Source: Stenotrophomonas sp. MMGLT7
GTDB taxonomy: Bacteria; Pseudomonadota; Gammaproteobacteria; Xanthomonadales; Xanthomonadaceae
Reading direction: 5' to 3'
NCBI RefSeq assembly: GCF_021168555.1
Contig: NZ_JAJOZS010000001.1
Coordinates: forward strand, 434,001 to 498,000
Length of the DNA: 64,000 nucleotides
Below are positions 1-9,385 of this stretch, piece after piece. The notes under the pieces are model-generated. The model worked only from the letters and a program-made list of their open reading frames with translations, did no database searches and had not been told where the DNA came from. Both the position numbers and the translations under genes were made by a program. Positions within the stretch are counted from its first letter, which is position 1. The number at the start of each line of letters is the position of its first letter.

Positions 1-436
1 GCGGCTGGCCCACCGGCGCATCGGCCGGCAGTTCCAGCAGGCCGGAGGCGTCGCTGTCCAGGCCCAGCTCGCGTGCCGAGCACAGCATGCCGCTGGACTC
101 CACCCCGCGCAGCCGCGCCGGCTTGATCCTCAACTCGCCGACCTGCGCACCGACCAGCGCCAGCGGAGCCACCAGTCCGGCGCGCGCGTTGGGCGCGCCG
201 CACACGATCTGCAGCAGCTCGCCCTGCCCGGCATCCACCTTGCACACCTGCAGGCGGTCGGCCTCGGGGTGGCGCACCGCCTCGACGATGCGCGCCACCA
301 CCACCCCCTGCAGCGTCTCGCCCAGCACCTCGACGTCCTCGACCTCCAGGCCGATGGCGGTCATCGTGGCCACCAGTTCGTCGCGGGAGGCCTGGGTGGG
401 GACGTGACTGCGCAGCCAGTTTTCAGAGAATTTCAT
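1..436 (-). CDS. pheT: Phenylalanine-tRNA ligase beta subunit, N-terminal part (cut by window edge)
   Basis: The reverse strand encodes about 145 residues starting MKFSENWLRSHVPT at 436 and stays open to the window edge, so only the N-terminus is present. This stretch covers the start of PheT and its tRNA-binding EMAP/OB-like domain (GLEVEDVE at about residue 29, then the IVCGAPNARAG motif typical of bacterial PheT). PheT pairs with PheS in the alpha2-beta2 enzyme that charges tRNA-Phe in the cytoplasm. It lies directly downstream of pheS, separated by 122 bp that hold an inverted repeat. Identity is clear from the N-terminal sequence and from the position next to pheS; the catalytic-like and editing domains are outside the window. 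Confidence 0.95.
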   Translation of the reverse strand, partial: MKFSENWLRSHVPTQASRDELVATMTAIGLEVEDVEVLGETLQGVVVARIVEAVRHPEADRLQVCKVDAGQGELLQIVCGAPNARAGLVAPLALVGAQVGELRIKPARLRGVESSGMLCSARELGLDSDASGLLELPADAPVGQP

Positions 437-445
437 CGTGGTGCC

Positions 446-553
446 GGGATTTGGGATTCGGGATTGGGGATTCGATAAGGCCGATTCGCGCCAGGATCAG
501 GTCCCCGGGTCGGGATCGCCTTGACGAATCCCCAATCCCGAATCCCCGATCCC
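446..553. repeat. GGGATTCGGG-type inverted repeat (copy 1)
   Basis: Two arms of about 29 bases (446-474 and 525-553), built from GGGATTCGGGATTGGGGATT units, are almost perfectly complementary across a 50-base spacer. The repeat fills most of the pheS-pheT gap, so it would be transcribed as a long hairpin inside the operon. Further copies lie at 27575-27656 and 31811-31890. Confidence 0.85.
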
Positions 554-558
554 ACGGC

Positions 559-1557
<999 letters not shown>

Positions 1558-1615
1558 TCAGCCCCATTGTGGCGGTCCGGTGTCGCCGCATACCGGTGCC
1601 TGAAACCGCCACCGC

Positions 1616-1649
1616 AAAAAACAAAGGGGAAGGACTCGCGCCCTTCCCC
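1616..1649 (-). terminator. Intrinsic terminator / possible pheST attenuator
   Basis: Read on the minus strand, an 8-bp GC-rich stem (arms 1642-1649 and 1626-1633, GGGGAAGG/CCTTCCCC, 8-base loop) is followed at once by a T-rich run (TTTGTTTTTT). It sits between rplT and pheS, so it can end the infC-rpmI-rplT transcript or act as a pheST attenuator, as pheM does in E. coli. A second perfect hairpin (CCCGCACAT/ATGTGCGGG, 1685-1704) lies just upstream. I found no convincing Phe-rich leader peptide in front of the stem. Confidence 0.7.
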
Positions 1650-1724
1650 TGCATGTCTGCAACCTCTCTGCTTTTCTTCAACAGCCCGCACATGGATGTG
1701 CGGGCCGCTGCAGAGGGACCTGCA

Positions 1725-2084
1725 TTATGCCGCCAGCGCGCCCTTCGCCTTCTCGGCCAGCGCGGCAAAACCCGCCGCGTCGTGCACGGCGATGTCGGCC
1801 AGCACCTTGCGGTCCAGGGTGATGCCGGCCTTGAGCAGGCCGTTCATGAAACGGCTGTAGCTCAGGCCGTTGATGCGGGCAGCCGCATTGATGCGGGTGA
1901 TCCACAGCGAACGGAAATTGCGCTTCTTCTGCTTGCGGCCGATGTAGGCGTACTGCTGCGCCTTGATGACCGCCTGCTTGGCGACGCGGAAGACCTTGCG
2001 GCGGGCATTGTAGTAGCCCTTCGCCAGGGTCAGGATTTTCTTGTGACGGCGGCGCGCCTGCACGCCACGCTTTACTCGTGCCAT
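1725..2084 (-). CDS. rplT: 50S ribosomal protein L20
   Basis: 119 residues, standard length. It begins [20 protein letters not shown], the typical L20 start, with a basic N-terminal extension followed by the helical globular domain ([14 protein letters not shown]). L20 binds 23S rRNA early in assembly and in E. coli represses translation of its own rpmI-rplT message. It lies 10 bp downstream of rpmI in the conserved infC-rpmI-rplT order, followed by the terminator/attenuator before pheS. Confidence 0.98.
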
Positions 2085-2094
2085 GGTTCAGTCC

Positions 2095-2292
2095 TCAGAG
2101 ATAGGGAAGCATGCGGTCCAGACGGCCCGCGTCCTCGGCACGAACATGGTTCGTCTGCCGCAGGTTGCGCTTCCGCTTGGTCGACTTCTTGGTGAGGATG
2201 TGGCTACGGTTGGCGTGGCCAGCCTTGTACTTGCCGGAGGCGGTCTTGAAGAAACGCTTCGCCGCCGCCCGGTTGGTCTTGATCTTGGGCAT
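2095..2292 (-). CDS. rpmI: 50S ribosomal protein L35
   Basis: 65 residues starting [20 protein letters not shown], the family hallmark, and highly basic as expected for L35. It is the first gene after the 360-bp gap downstream of infC and is followed closely by rplT. In E. coli, L20 represses rpmI by binding an mRNA structure in the infC-rpmI gap. The long gap here could hold an equivalent leader. Confidence 0.98.
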   Translation of the reverse strand: MPKIKTNRAAAKRFFKTASGKYKAGHANRSHILTKKSTKRKRNLRQTNHVRAEDAGRLDRMLPYL

Positions 2293-2443
2293 TGCAATGT
2301 CCTTGGATGGTTTTTGTCACTGACCAGGGCGGTGGCCTTCGCCACGCTTTCCGTCCATGCCCTCGCCTGCTCTTAAGCCTGCCTCGAAAGGATCAAGCCT
2401 GTCCTGTGCCGGAACACCGGCTACCCGGCAGAACCGGGCGCGT

Positions 2444-2472
2444 ATTATGCCCGCACCGGCAACGCCTTGCAA
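2444..2472 (-). promoter_or_regulatory. Putative sigma70 promoter of rpmI-rplT
   Basis: On the minus strand TTGCAA (2467-2472) and CATAAT (2444-2449) are separated by exactly 17 bp. That is a good match to -35/-10 boxes in otherwise very GC-rich DNA. Transcription would start near 2437, about 145 nt before rpmI. Confidence 0.5.
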
Positions 2473-2625
2473 ATCATCCACTTCGCTCCCGCCACGAGGC
2501 CCTGGGCGCACACGCGGCCCCGTGCCCGGCACGAAATCCGGGGCGACGAAGACGGCCGCCGCGGACAAGCCGCAGACAGGAAGCAGGGCCTGGAGCGGAA
2601 CACGCCTCCCGGCCCCGTCATGGAA

Positions 2626-2644
2626 GCCCGGCCGCCGGCCGGGC
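2626..2644 (-). terminator. GC hairpin after infC (terminator-like, no T run)
   Basis: A perfect 8-bp stem (GCCCGGCC/GGCCGGGC, 2626-2633 with 2637-2644) with a 3-base loop begins 9 bp past the infC stop. No T tract follows, so it may stabilise an mRNA end or pause polymerase rather than terminate by itself. Confidence 0.4.
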
Positions 2645-2652
2645 AACGCGGA

Positions 2653-3177
2653 CTACTTCTTCTTCGGCGCGATCATCATCACCATCTGCCGCCCTTCCAG
2701 GCGCGGACGCGACTCGATGACGATGTCCTCGCCCAGGTCGGCCTCGATGCGCGCAGCCATCTCGCGCCCCAGCTCCTGGTGGCTCATCTCGCGACCGCGG
2801 AAGCGGATGTTGACCTTGATCTTGTCGCCATCCTCCAGGAACCCGCGCATCTTGCGCAGCTTGATCTGGTAGTCGCCCTCGTCGGTGACGGGACGGAACT
2901 TGACTTCCTTGATCTCGACCTGGCGGGTCTTCTTCTTGGCCTCGTTGGCCTTCTTCTGCTGCTCGAACTTGAACTTGCCGAAGTCCATGATCTTGCAGAC
3001 CGGCGGATCGGCCTGCGGCTGGATCTCGACCAGATCCAGGCCCTCCTCCTCTGCCATCGAAAGCGCTTCGTCGCGCGACAGCACGCCGACCATCTCTCCG
3101 TCGCTGCCGATCACGCGGACGCGCGGCACGCGGATTTCATGGTTCCTGCGGTTCTGTTTGTTGTCAGGTGTACTGAT
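2653..3177 (-). CDS. infC: Translation initiation factor IF-3 (non-AUG start)
   Basis: IF-3 binds the 30S subunit and discriminates start codons. The conventional reading begins at a GTG at 3129, but the frame stays open upstream and encodes the conserved N-terminal segment [20 protein letters not shown]. Starting at an ATC codon at 3177 gives 174 residues, the family length. A Shine-Dalgarno GGGAG (3186-3190) lies 8 nt upstream of that ATC. AUU, AUC or AUA starts are the rule for enterobacterial infC and allow IF-3 to repress its own synthesis. The N-domain (with [13 protein letters not shown]), lysine-rich linker and C-domain ([13 protein letters not shown]) are complete. It lies 62 bp downstream of thrS. 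Confidence 0.9.
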   Translation of the reverse strand: MSTPDNKQNRRNHEIRVPRVRVIGSDGEMVGVLSRDEALSMAEEEGLDLVEIQPQADPPVCKIMDFGKFKFEQQKKANEAKKKTRQVEIKEVKFRPVTDEGDYQIKLRKMRGFLEDGDKIKVNIRFRGREMSHQELGREMAARIEADLGEDIVIESRPRLEGRQMVMMIAPKKK

Positions 3178-3239
3178 ATTGCAATCTCCCAGGGGAATCG
3201 AACCGGCCCTTCCGGATCAGCGGAAAGGCCGGGACAGGC

Positions 3240-5150
3240 TTACACGGCCAGTTCGGCACGCAGATGCTCGACAAGAGCGGGAATCGACATCGTCCCCAGG
3301 TCCTCCCCCGATCGCGTGCGCACGGCGACGGCGCCGTTTTCCTTCTCACGGTCACCGACCACCAGCAGGTAAGGTACCCGCTGGAGCGTATGCTCGCGAA
3401 TCTTATAGCCGATCTTCTCGTTCCGCAAATCGGCGGAAACCCGGAAGCCTTGATTCGCAAGGGTTTTCCGCACCGCCTCGGCATGATCGGCCTGGGCGTC
3501 GGTGATGTTCATCACCACCAGCTGCTGCGGCGCCAGCCACAGCGGGAAGGCGCCGGCGTAATGCTCGATCAGGATGCCGATGAAGCGCTCCATCGAGCCG
3601 ACGATGGCACGATGCAGCATGACCGGATGCCGGCGCTGGCTGTTCTCGTCCACGTACTCGGCGCCCAGGCGCTGCGGCATCATGAAATCGACCTGCACGG
3701 TACCCAGCTGCCAGGTGCGGCCGATGGCATCCTTGAGGTGGTACTCGATCTTGGGGCCGTAGAAGGCGCCCTCGCCCGGCAACTCCTTCCAGGCCACCCC
3801 GCAGTGGCGCAATGCCGAGCGCAGCGCGTCCTCGGCCTTGTCCCAGGTGGCATCGTCGCCCAGGCGCTTTTCCGGGCGCAGCGCGATCATGATCTGGATG
3901 TTGTCGGCATCGAAGCCGAAATCCGCGTACACCTTCAGCGCCTGCTGGTGGAAGGCGGTGACCTCGGACTCGATCTGGTCCTCGGTGCAGAAGATGTGGC
4001 CGTCGTCCTGGGTGAAGCCGCGCACGCGCAGGATGCCGTGCAGCGCACCGGAGGGCTCGTTGCGATGGCACGAACCGAACTCGCCGTAGCGGACCGGCAG
4101 GTCGCGGTAGCTGTGCAGGCCCTGGTTGAACACCTGGATGTGGCCGGGGCAGTTCATCGGCTTGACCGCGTAGGTGCGCTTCTCCGACTCGGTGAAGAAC
4201 ATGTTCTCCTGGTAGTTGTCCCAGTGGCCGGACTTCTGCCACAGCGACACGTCCAGGATCTGCGGGCAGCGCACCTCGCCATAGCCGCTGTCGCGGTAGA
4301 CGCGGCGCATGTACTGCTCGACCACCTGCCAGATCGACCAGCCCTTCGGGTGCCAGAACACCAGCCCCGGCGCCTCGTCCTGCAGGTGGAACAGGTCCTG
4401 CTGCTTGCCGATGCGGCGGTGGTCGCGCTTCTCCGCCTCCTCGACGCGCTTGATGTAGGCGTCGAGCTGTTTCCTGTCCGCCCAAGCGGTGCCGTAGATG
4501 CGCTGCAGCTGCTCGTTGCTGGCGTCGCCGCGCCAGTAGGCGCCGGAGATCCGCGTGAGCTTGAACGCCTTGAGGAAGCGGGTGTTGGGCACGTGCGGGC
4601 CGCGGCACATGTCCACGTATTCCTGGTGGTAGTACATCCCCATCGCCTTGACGTCCTCGGGCATGTCGGCGATCAGCCGCAGCTTGTAGTCCTCGTGGCG
4701 CTGCTGGAAGATGCGGATGACCTCCTCGCGCGGGGTCATCTTCTTGACCACGTCGTAGTCCTGGTCGATCAGCTCGCGCATGCGCTGCTCGATCGCGGCC
4801 ATGTCCTCCGGCGTGAAGGGCGTCTCGCTGTAGATGTCGTAGTAGAAGCCCTCGGCGATGACCGGCCCGATCACCATCTTCGCGTCCGGGTACAACTGCT
4901 TGACCGCATGGCCGACCAGGTGCGCGCAGGAGTGGCGGATGATCTCCACGCCCTCTTCGTCCTTGGGAGTGATGATGCGGACGCCGGCATCGTGGTCGAT
5001 GACGTCGCTGGCATCGACCAGCCGGCCGTCCACCTCGCCGGCCACGGTGGCCTTGGCCAGGCCGGCGCCGATAGACTGCGCAAGCTGCATGACGGAAACG
5101 GGGTTTTCGAACTCACGGCGGCTGCCGTCGGGGAGCGTGATGGTGATCAT
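3240..5150 (-). CDS. thrS: Threonine-tRNA ligase
   Basis: 636 residues, close to the E. coli enzyme (642). It charges tRNA-Thr and edits mischarged Ser. The order is an N-terminal TGS domain ([19 protein letters not shown] onward), the editing domain with [16 protein letters not shown] (near 73-88), and the class II core with the zinc-ligand cysteine in [14 protein letters not shown]. The C-terminal anticodon-binding domain includes [13 protein letters not shown]. The start at 5150 gives the standard TGS N-terminus. It heads the thrS-infC-rpmI-rplT-pheST cluster, and its upstream region carries a leader peptide and terminator candidate. Confidence 0.98.
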   Translation of the reverse strand: MITITLPDGSRREFENPVSVMQLAQSIGAGLAKATVAGEVDGRLVDASDVIDHDAGVRIITPKDEEGVEIIRHSCAHLVGHAVKQLYPDAKMVIGPVIAEGFYYDIYSETPFTPEDMAAIEQRMRELIDQDYDVVKKMTPREEVIRIFQQRHEDYKLRLIADMPEDVKAMGMYYHQEYVDMCRGPHVPNTRFLKAFKLTRISGAYWRGDASNEQLQRIYGTAWADRKQLDAYIKRVEEAEKRDHRRIGKQQDLFHLQDEAPGLVFWHPKGWSIWQVVEQYMRRVYRDSGYGEVRCPQILDVSLWQKSGHWDNYQENMFFTESEKRTYAVKPMNCPGHIQVFNQGLHSYRDLPVRYGEFGSCHRNEPSGALHGILRVRGFTQDDGHIFCTEDQIESEVTAFHQQALKVYADFGFDADNIQIMIALRPEKRLGDDATWDKAEDALRSALRHCGVAWKELPGEGAFYGPKIEYHLKDAIGRTWQLGTVQVDFMMPQRLGAEYVDENSQRRHPVMLHRAIVGSMERFIGILIEHYAGAFPLWLAPQQLVVMNITDAQADHAEAVRKTLANQGFRVSADLRNEKIGYKIREHTLQRVPYLLVVGDREKENGAVAVRTRSGEDLGTMSIPALVEHLRAELAV

Positions 5151-5243
5151 GGGCAGGAAGAACTCGATATCTGGCCGGGGGCCAGCGCTGTTGCATTGGG
5201 AAGTCCGGCCGCGGGCGGGCCGGGCCCTTGTTCAGGGCGGACA

Positions 5244-5268
5244 GAAAATAAGCGCCACGAAGGCGCCT
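5244..5268 (-). terminator. Terminator-like hairpin upstream of thrS
   Basis: On the minus strand the stem AGGCGCC/GGCGCTT closes a TTCGT loop and is followed by a T-rich stretch (TTATTTTCTG). It ends about 93 bp before thrS and about 25 nt after the stop of the candidate MSTTSFHC leader frame. It can serve as an attenuator or a partial terminator. Confidence 0.5.
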
Positions 5269-5293
5269 GGGACAGGACGTCTCGTGCTGCGTG

Positions 5294-5320
5294 TCAGCAG
5301 TGGAAGGAGGTAGTGCTCAT
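5294..5320 (-). CDS. Candidate thrS leader peptide (8 residues, Thr-Thr)
   Basis: An ATG at 5320 opens a frame encoding MSTTSFHC and ends at TGA (5294-5296). Two adjacent Thr codons just before a terminator-like hairpin and a threonyl-tRNA synthetase gene fit a ribosome-mediated attenuator. Two Thr codons are few compared with known leader peptides and the ribosome-binding site is weak, so this could be chance. Confidence 0.3.
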   Translation of the reverse strand: MSTTSFHC

Positions 5321-5529
5321 GTCGCACGCTCGGCCGGCGATTGTCGCGGGCCACCTTGTCCGGTGAACGGTGATGGCCGAATGGTACCCAATCGCGCGGC
5401 GTCGTGCGAGGCCGCGAGGACGGTTGGCGGCGTGGGCAGCGGCGCCGGCTCCTCCACCTGCTCGAGTTCCGGCGGCATCATCGCTGCGGCAGCTCCGCCG
5501 CCCCGATACCGCTGTCCCGGGGCCGTAAG

Positions 5530-5569
5530 CCGGCCGGCCGGATGGACCGATGCCCATCCGGCTGGCCGG
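5530..5569 (-). terminator. Strong hairpin after galU
   Basis: Arms 5530-5545 and 5554-5569 form a 16-bp stem with one G-U pair and an 8-base loop, starting 24 bp past the galU stop. No T run follows on the minus strand, so it is a terminator-like or mRNA-stabilising hairpin at the end of the long envelope operon. Confidence 0.5.
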
Positions 5570-5592
5570 ACCGTTCCAGGTGTGCGCGCGGA

Positions 5593-6489
5593 TCAGGCCG
5601 CCGCCGGCGGGACCTCGTCCAGCGCATCCTGGATCATCTTGCGGGCAGCCTCGCTCAGCTTCTCGTGGTCGAGGGCATAGCGGATCGTCGCCTCGATCAG
5701 GCCGATATGGGTGCCGCAGTCGAAACGCGTCCCGGCAAAACGGAACGCATCCACCGGTTCCTGCTTGAGCAGGCGGGCGATGGCATCGGTGAGCTGGATC
5801 TCGCCACCGGCGCCCGGCGTGGTGCTCTCGAGCAGGTCGAAGACGGTCGGGCTCAGCACGTAGCGGCCGACCACGGCCAGCGTGCTCGGGGCGTCGGCGG
5901 GATCGGGCTTCTCGACGATGGCGGAGATCCTTCCCTGCTGCCCGTTGAACGCCTCGGTCGCCACGATGCCGTAGCTCCCGGTCTGGTCGCGGGGAACGTC
6001 CTCCACCGCGATCATGCTGGCCCCGCTCTTCTCCGCCGCATCGGCCATCTGCTTGAGCGCGCCGTCCCCGCGGTTCCAGATCAGGTCGTCCGGCAACAGC
6101 ACCGCGAACGGCTCGTCGCCGACGATGGCCTTGGCACAGAGCACCGCGTGCCCCAGCCCCAATGCCTCGGTCTGGGTCACGAACACCGCGCGCACGCCAT
6201 GCGGCAGCACGTGCCGCACCAGTTCGAGCTGCTCGATCTTGCCGGCGCGCTCGAGCTTCTGCTCCAGTTCGTAGGCCTTGTCGAAGTAGTCGGCAACCGC
6301 GTGCTTGTAGCGATTGGTCACGAAGATCAGCGTATCGCACCCCGCCTCGATCGCCTCGTCGACGGCATACTGGATCAGCGGCCGGTCGATGATCGGCAGC
6401 ATTTCCTTGGGCACCGTCTTGGTTGCAGGGAGAAACCGGGTTCCCAGGCCTGCGACCGGGAAAACCGCCTTGCGAATACGTTTGCTCAT
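5593..6489 (-). CDS. galU: UTP-glucose-1-phosphate uridylyltransferase
   Basis: 298 residues, typical of GalU. It makes UDP-glucose from UTP and glucose-1-phosphate in the cytoplasm, feeding LPS, exopolysaccharide and glucan synthesis. The nucleotide-binding signature GLGTRFLPATKTVPKEML is at residues 15-32, and the family sequences PIIDRPLIQYAVDEA and VEKPDPADAPS are present. Its ATG overlaps the stop of the upstream NDP-sugar epimerase gene by one base (TGATG), so the two are translationally coupled. A strong hairpin follows the stop. Confidence 0.97.
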   Translation of the reverse strand: MSKRIRKAVFPVAGLGTRFLPATKTVPKEMLPIIDRPLIQYAVDEAIEAGCDTLIFVTNRYKHAVADYFDKAYELEQKLERAGKIEQLELVRHVLPHGVRAVFVTQTEALGLGHAVLCAKAIVGDEPFAVLLPDDLIWNRGDGALKQMADAAEKSGASMIAVEDVPRDQTGSYGIVATEAFNGQQGRISAIVEKPDPADAPSTLAVVGRYVLSPTVFDLLESTTPGAGGEIQLTDAIARLLKQEPVDAFRFAGTRFDCGTHIGLIEATIRYALDHEKLSEAARKMIQDALDEVPPAAA

Positions 6490-8402
6490 CAGTGTCTTCT
6501 AGCCTCTCTTGCAGGAAAGGGAACCACGGTAGCCGATCTGACGTGTCCGTCCGGTTGAAGCGGCGAAAAGTCCGGCATCGTCGACTGGAGGATAAGCGAC
6601 AGCGCCGGCAGGTCGTAGCGCGCCACCGCCTCGCGCAGGCGCGGGATGCTCTGCAGCACCTGCTCGTGCGAAAACGGCCGTACGCCGGCTTCGAACACCT
6701 TGGGATGGGAGGTGGTCTTGCAGTCCTCGTCGGCGTAGAACAGCGTCTCGTGCAGCTTCTCGCCCGGGCGCAGGCCGGTGTAGACGATGGCGATGTCCTT
6801 GCCCGGGCGCTTGCCGGCCAGCCGGATCATCTGCTCGGCCAGCAGGCGGATGAGCACCGGCGCGCCCATGTCCAGGGTATAGACGGCGCCCGGCGCGGCC
6901 AGGGCCGCGGCCTGCACGATCAACTGGCAGGCTTCCGGTATCGTCATGAAGTAGCGGCTGACCTCGGGATCGGTCACTGTGACCGGCCCGCCCTGGCGGA
7001 TCTGTTCGCGGAACAGCGGCACCACGCTGCCGGCCGAATCGAGCACGTTGCCGAAGCGGACCGTCACGTAGCGGGTGCCGGTGGAACCGGCGGCCAGGCT
7101 CTGGCAGATCATCTCCGCGTAGCGCTTGGTGGCGCCCAGCACGTTGACCGGCTCGACCGCCTTGTCGGTGGAGATCAGCACGAAGGTCTCCACGCCCACT
7201 TCCCCGCAGATGCGCGCGACGTTCTCGGTCGCCAGCAGGTTGTTGCGCACCGCCTCGCGCAGCTGGCTCTCCAGCAGCGGCACCTGCTTGTAGGCGGCCG
7301 CGTGGAACACCGCGTCGGGCGCGGAAATGCGCAGGGCGTGCCGCACCACCGCCGGGTCGCCGCAGTCGCCGAGCACGCACTCGATCTCCAGGTCGGGAAA
7401 GGCCCGGCGCAGGTCGGCATGGATCGTCAGCAGCGCGAGTTCGTCGATCTCCAGCAGGACGATCTTGGTAGTCCCTTGGCGCGCGCATTGGCGGCACACC
7501 TCCGAGCCGATCGAGCCGCCCGCGCCGGTCACCAGCACGGTCCTGCCCGAGAGCCATTCGCGCATCAGCTTCCAGTTCGGCGTGACCGGCTTGCGGTTCA
7601 GCAGGTCCTCGATGGCGACCTCGCGGAGCTCGCCCGGCAGCGAATGCCCTTCGAGCACGTCGGTCAGGCGCGGCACGGTGCGGAACGGCAGCCCGGTGGC
7701 CTCGCAGATCGCCAGCACCCGCTGCATCCCCGCCGCATCGAGCGAAGGAATGGCGATCACCAGCAGGTTGGCGCTCGTCTCCTTGGCGATGACCGAGGCA
7801 TGGTCCAGCCGTCCCAGTACCGGGACGCCATGGATGTTGGCGCCGGCCAGGTGGGCGGCGTCGTCGAGCAGGCCGACCGGCCGGTACACGCCCGACCGGC
7901 GCAGGTCGCGCACCAGCATTTCCGCCGAACTGCCGGCACCGAGCACGAGCACGCGCTGCGAAAGCTGGCCGATGCTGGCCAGCTGATAGTCCTTCCACGC
8001 CCGGTACAGCAGTCGCGGACCGCCCAGGAACGCCGCGAGCGCGAGCGGATAGGCCGCCAGAACCGACAGCGGCACGCCGTCGAAGCGCTTGTAGGCGAGC
8101 ACGACGACGATGGCCAGCAACCCGAGCAGGCACGACTTGAAGATGTTCCACAGGTCGGGAACGCTGGCGAAGCGCCAGAGCCCGCGGTACAGGCCCATGC
8201 GCCAGAAGACCAGGCCCTGGGCCACCAGCACCAGCGTGGTGTCGGTATTCCACAGCGGCAGCGGGTGCGGCTGGCTGAGCATGGAGTAGCGCGCCGCGTG
8301 CAGCAGCTGCCAGCACAACCAGACCATGAACAGGTCATGCAGGACCACGGCAACCCGCGGAATCGTTTGCACGGTCAATGCGTGCCGGAATCTTTTGGCC
8401 AC
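6489..8402 (-). CDS. WbpM/CapD-type membrane NDP-sugar 4,6-dehydratase/epimerase
   Basis: 637 residues, as in WbpM/CapD/PglF proteins. It modifies nucleotide-activated sugars (for example UDP-GlcNAc) for surface polysaccharides. The N-terminus has about four membrane helices (LHDLFMVWLCWQLL onward, to about 120). A CoA-binding-like Rossmann fold with LVLGAGSSAEMLVRD (near 148) follows, and then the catalytic SDR domain with VLVTGAGGSIGSEVCRQ (near 288). The SDR catalytic triplet region reads STDKAVEPVNVLGATKRYAE, in which the usual Tyr is Met/Val as in WbpM-type enzymes. It sits one base from the WecA-type transferase upstream and overlaps galU downstream. Confidence 0.88.
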   Translation of the reverse strand: MAKRFRHALTVQTIPRVAVVLHDLFMVWLCWQLLHAARYSMLSQPHPLPLWNTDTTLVLVAQGLVFWRMGLYRGLWRFASVPDLWNIFKSCLLGLLAIVVVLAYKRFDGVPLSVLAAYPLALAAFLGGPRLLYRAWKDYQLASIGQLSQRVLVLGAGSSAEMLVRDLRRSGVYRPVGLLDDAAHLAGANIHGVPVLGRLDHASVIAKETSANLLVIAIPSLDAAGMQRVLAICEATGLPFRTVPRLTDVLEGHSLPGELREVAIEDLLNRKPVTPNWKLMREWLSGRTVLVTGAGGSIGSEVCRQCARQGTTKIVLLEIDELALLTIHADLRRAFPDLEIECVLGDCGDPAVVRHALRISAPDAVFHAAAYKQVPLLESQLREAVRNNLLATENVARICGEVGVETFVLISTDKAVEPVNVLGATKRYAEMICQSLAAGSTGTRYVTVRFGNVLDSAGSVVPLFREQIRQGGPVTVTDPEVSRYFMTIPEACQLIVQAAALAAPGAVYTLDMGAPVLIRLLAEQMIRLAGKRPGKDIAIVYTGLRPGEKLHETLFYADEDCKTTSHPKVFEAGVRPFSHEQVLQSIPRLREAVARYDLPALSLILQSTMPDFSPLQPDGHVRSATVVPFPAREARRH

Positions 8403-8403
8403 T

Positions 8404-9384
8404 CTAGTGTTGCCCTATGTGCTTCGCACATCCATTGCGTACTACCCACCAGGCTACCGACGTGAAGATGAACCACGCGACCACCCAGCCCCTGTTCCCT
8501 GTGGCGTGCATTGACAACCAGCACAGTCCGACCGCGGCAATCGTAAATGCGCCGTACCACGAAGTCACGCCTGGATGACCGTGGCCACATTGCAACAGCC
8601 GCTGGTAGACATGCTGTGAATGCGGTTTCCACCACTGCTCGCCCTTCAGCAACCGCGAAAGCAGGGTAAGGCCGGCGTCGACGAAGAAGGCCGCGAACGG
8701 CATCAGCAGCGGCCACGGCGAAGCGTTGGCGATGAATCCTTCAGCCAGCATCCAGGCCAGGGCGAATCCCAATGCCCCGCTCCCCACGTCGCCGAGAAAG
8801 ATCCGCGCACGGGGGAAGTTGAACGGCAGGAAGCCCAGGATCGCGGACATCGCAGCCAGGCACAGCAATTGCCACGGCCCGCCCAGCACGATCGCCAGCG
8901 GCAGCAGGCAAAGCGCGGCCTGGCTGGCCGCCAGCCCGTTGATGCCGTCCATGAAGTTCCAGATGTTGGTCATGGACACGGCCAGCCCCCACGCCAGCAC
9001 GGCGGCCAGCCAGGATCCGCCCTGCATCAGGACGACGGCGGCCAGGAATGCGCCCGCCAGCATGTGGACGGCCAGCCGCAACCAGGGCGACAGCGGCCGA
9101 TGGTCGTCCCACCAGCCGATGCCGGCGACGAGGGCCAGGCCTGTCGCGAAACCGGCCAGCGGCAGCCGCTGCCCGGGCCAGGCCACGGCCAGCCACGCGC
9201 ACGCCGCCAGCAGCACCGCCACGATCGCCACCCCGCCCCCGCGCGGCGTGGCGACCTGGTGGTTGCGCCGCAGCCCCGGCTGGTCCAGCAGGTTCCGGCG
9301 CAACGCGTAGCGGCGGGCCAGCCAGGTTCCGGCGGCGCCGCCGAACAACGGCAGCGCGATCCACGCGGCCCACACCGGCATCAC
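8404..9384 (-). CDS. WecA/MraY-family undecaprenyl-phosphate sugar-1-phosphate transferase
   Basis: 326 residues with about ten hydrophobic segments. Family members move a sugar phosphate from a UDP-sugar to undecaprenyl phosphate, the first membrane step of O-antigen or exopolysaccharide assembly. Diagnostic motifs are present: the TPRGGGVAIV loop near residue 47, NIWNFMDGINGLAASQA (near 139), and FLGDVGSGALGF (near 198), with the Asp residues that bind magnesium. It is packed into the operon, one base from lapB upstream and one base from the epimerase downstream. Whether the substrate is GlcNAc or another N-acetylhexosamine cannot be told from sequence alone. Confidence 0.85.
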   Translation of the reverse strand: MMPVWAAWIALPLFGGAAGTWLARRYALRRNLLDQPGLRRNHQVATPRGGGVAIVAVLLAACAWLAVAWPGQRLPLAGFATGLALVAGIGWWDDHRPLSPWLRLAVHMLAGAFLAAVVLMQGGSWLAAVLAWGLAVSMTNIWNFMDGINGLAASQAALCLLPLAIVLGGPWQLLCLAAMSAILGFLPFNFPRARIFLGDVGSGALGFALAWMLAEGFIANASPWPLLMPFAAFFVDAGLTLLSRLLKGEQWWKPHSQHVYQRLLQCGHGHPGVTSWYGAFTIAAVGLCWLSMHATGNRGWVVAWFIFTSVAWWVVRNGCAKHIGQH

Positions 9385-9385
9385 A

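Larger units (their letters stand above)
2293..2652 (-). other. infC-rpmI intergenic region (promoter and probable L20-type leader)
   Basis: 360 bp without a credible gene. From infC towards rpmI on the minus strand it holds a strong hairpin just after the infC stop (2626-2644), a sigma70-like promoter (2444-2472), and about 145 nt of leader rich in GC hairpins before the rpmI start. This layout fits an internal promoter and autoregulatory leader for rpmI-rplT; the leader role is inferred from E. coli. Confidence 0.5.
5151..5529 (-). other. thrS upstream region with candidate attenuation leader
   Basis: About 380 bp between galU and thrS without a normal gene. On the minus strand it contains in order a possible promoter (GGTGAA complement at 5362-5367 and ATTGTC complement at 5340-5345, reading TTCACC-16-GACAAT), an 8-codon open frame with two Thr codons (5294-5320), and a hairpin with a UUCG-like loop and T-rich tail (5244-5268). 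About 90 nt then lead to the thrS start. The arrangement suggests attenuation by Thr-tRNA supply. The promoter is a weak match. Confidence 0.35.

Noticed and set aside
3264-5366. 700-codon plus-strand frame opposite thrS
   Set aside because: It is antisense to intact thrS and rich in Leu, Val, His and Asp, as expected from reading the complement of GC-rich coding DNA. No domain is recognisable.
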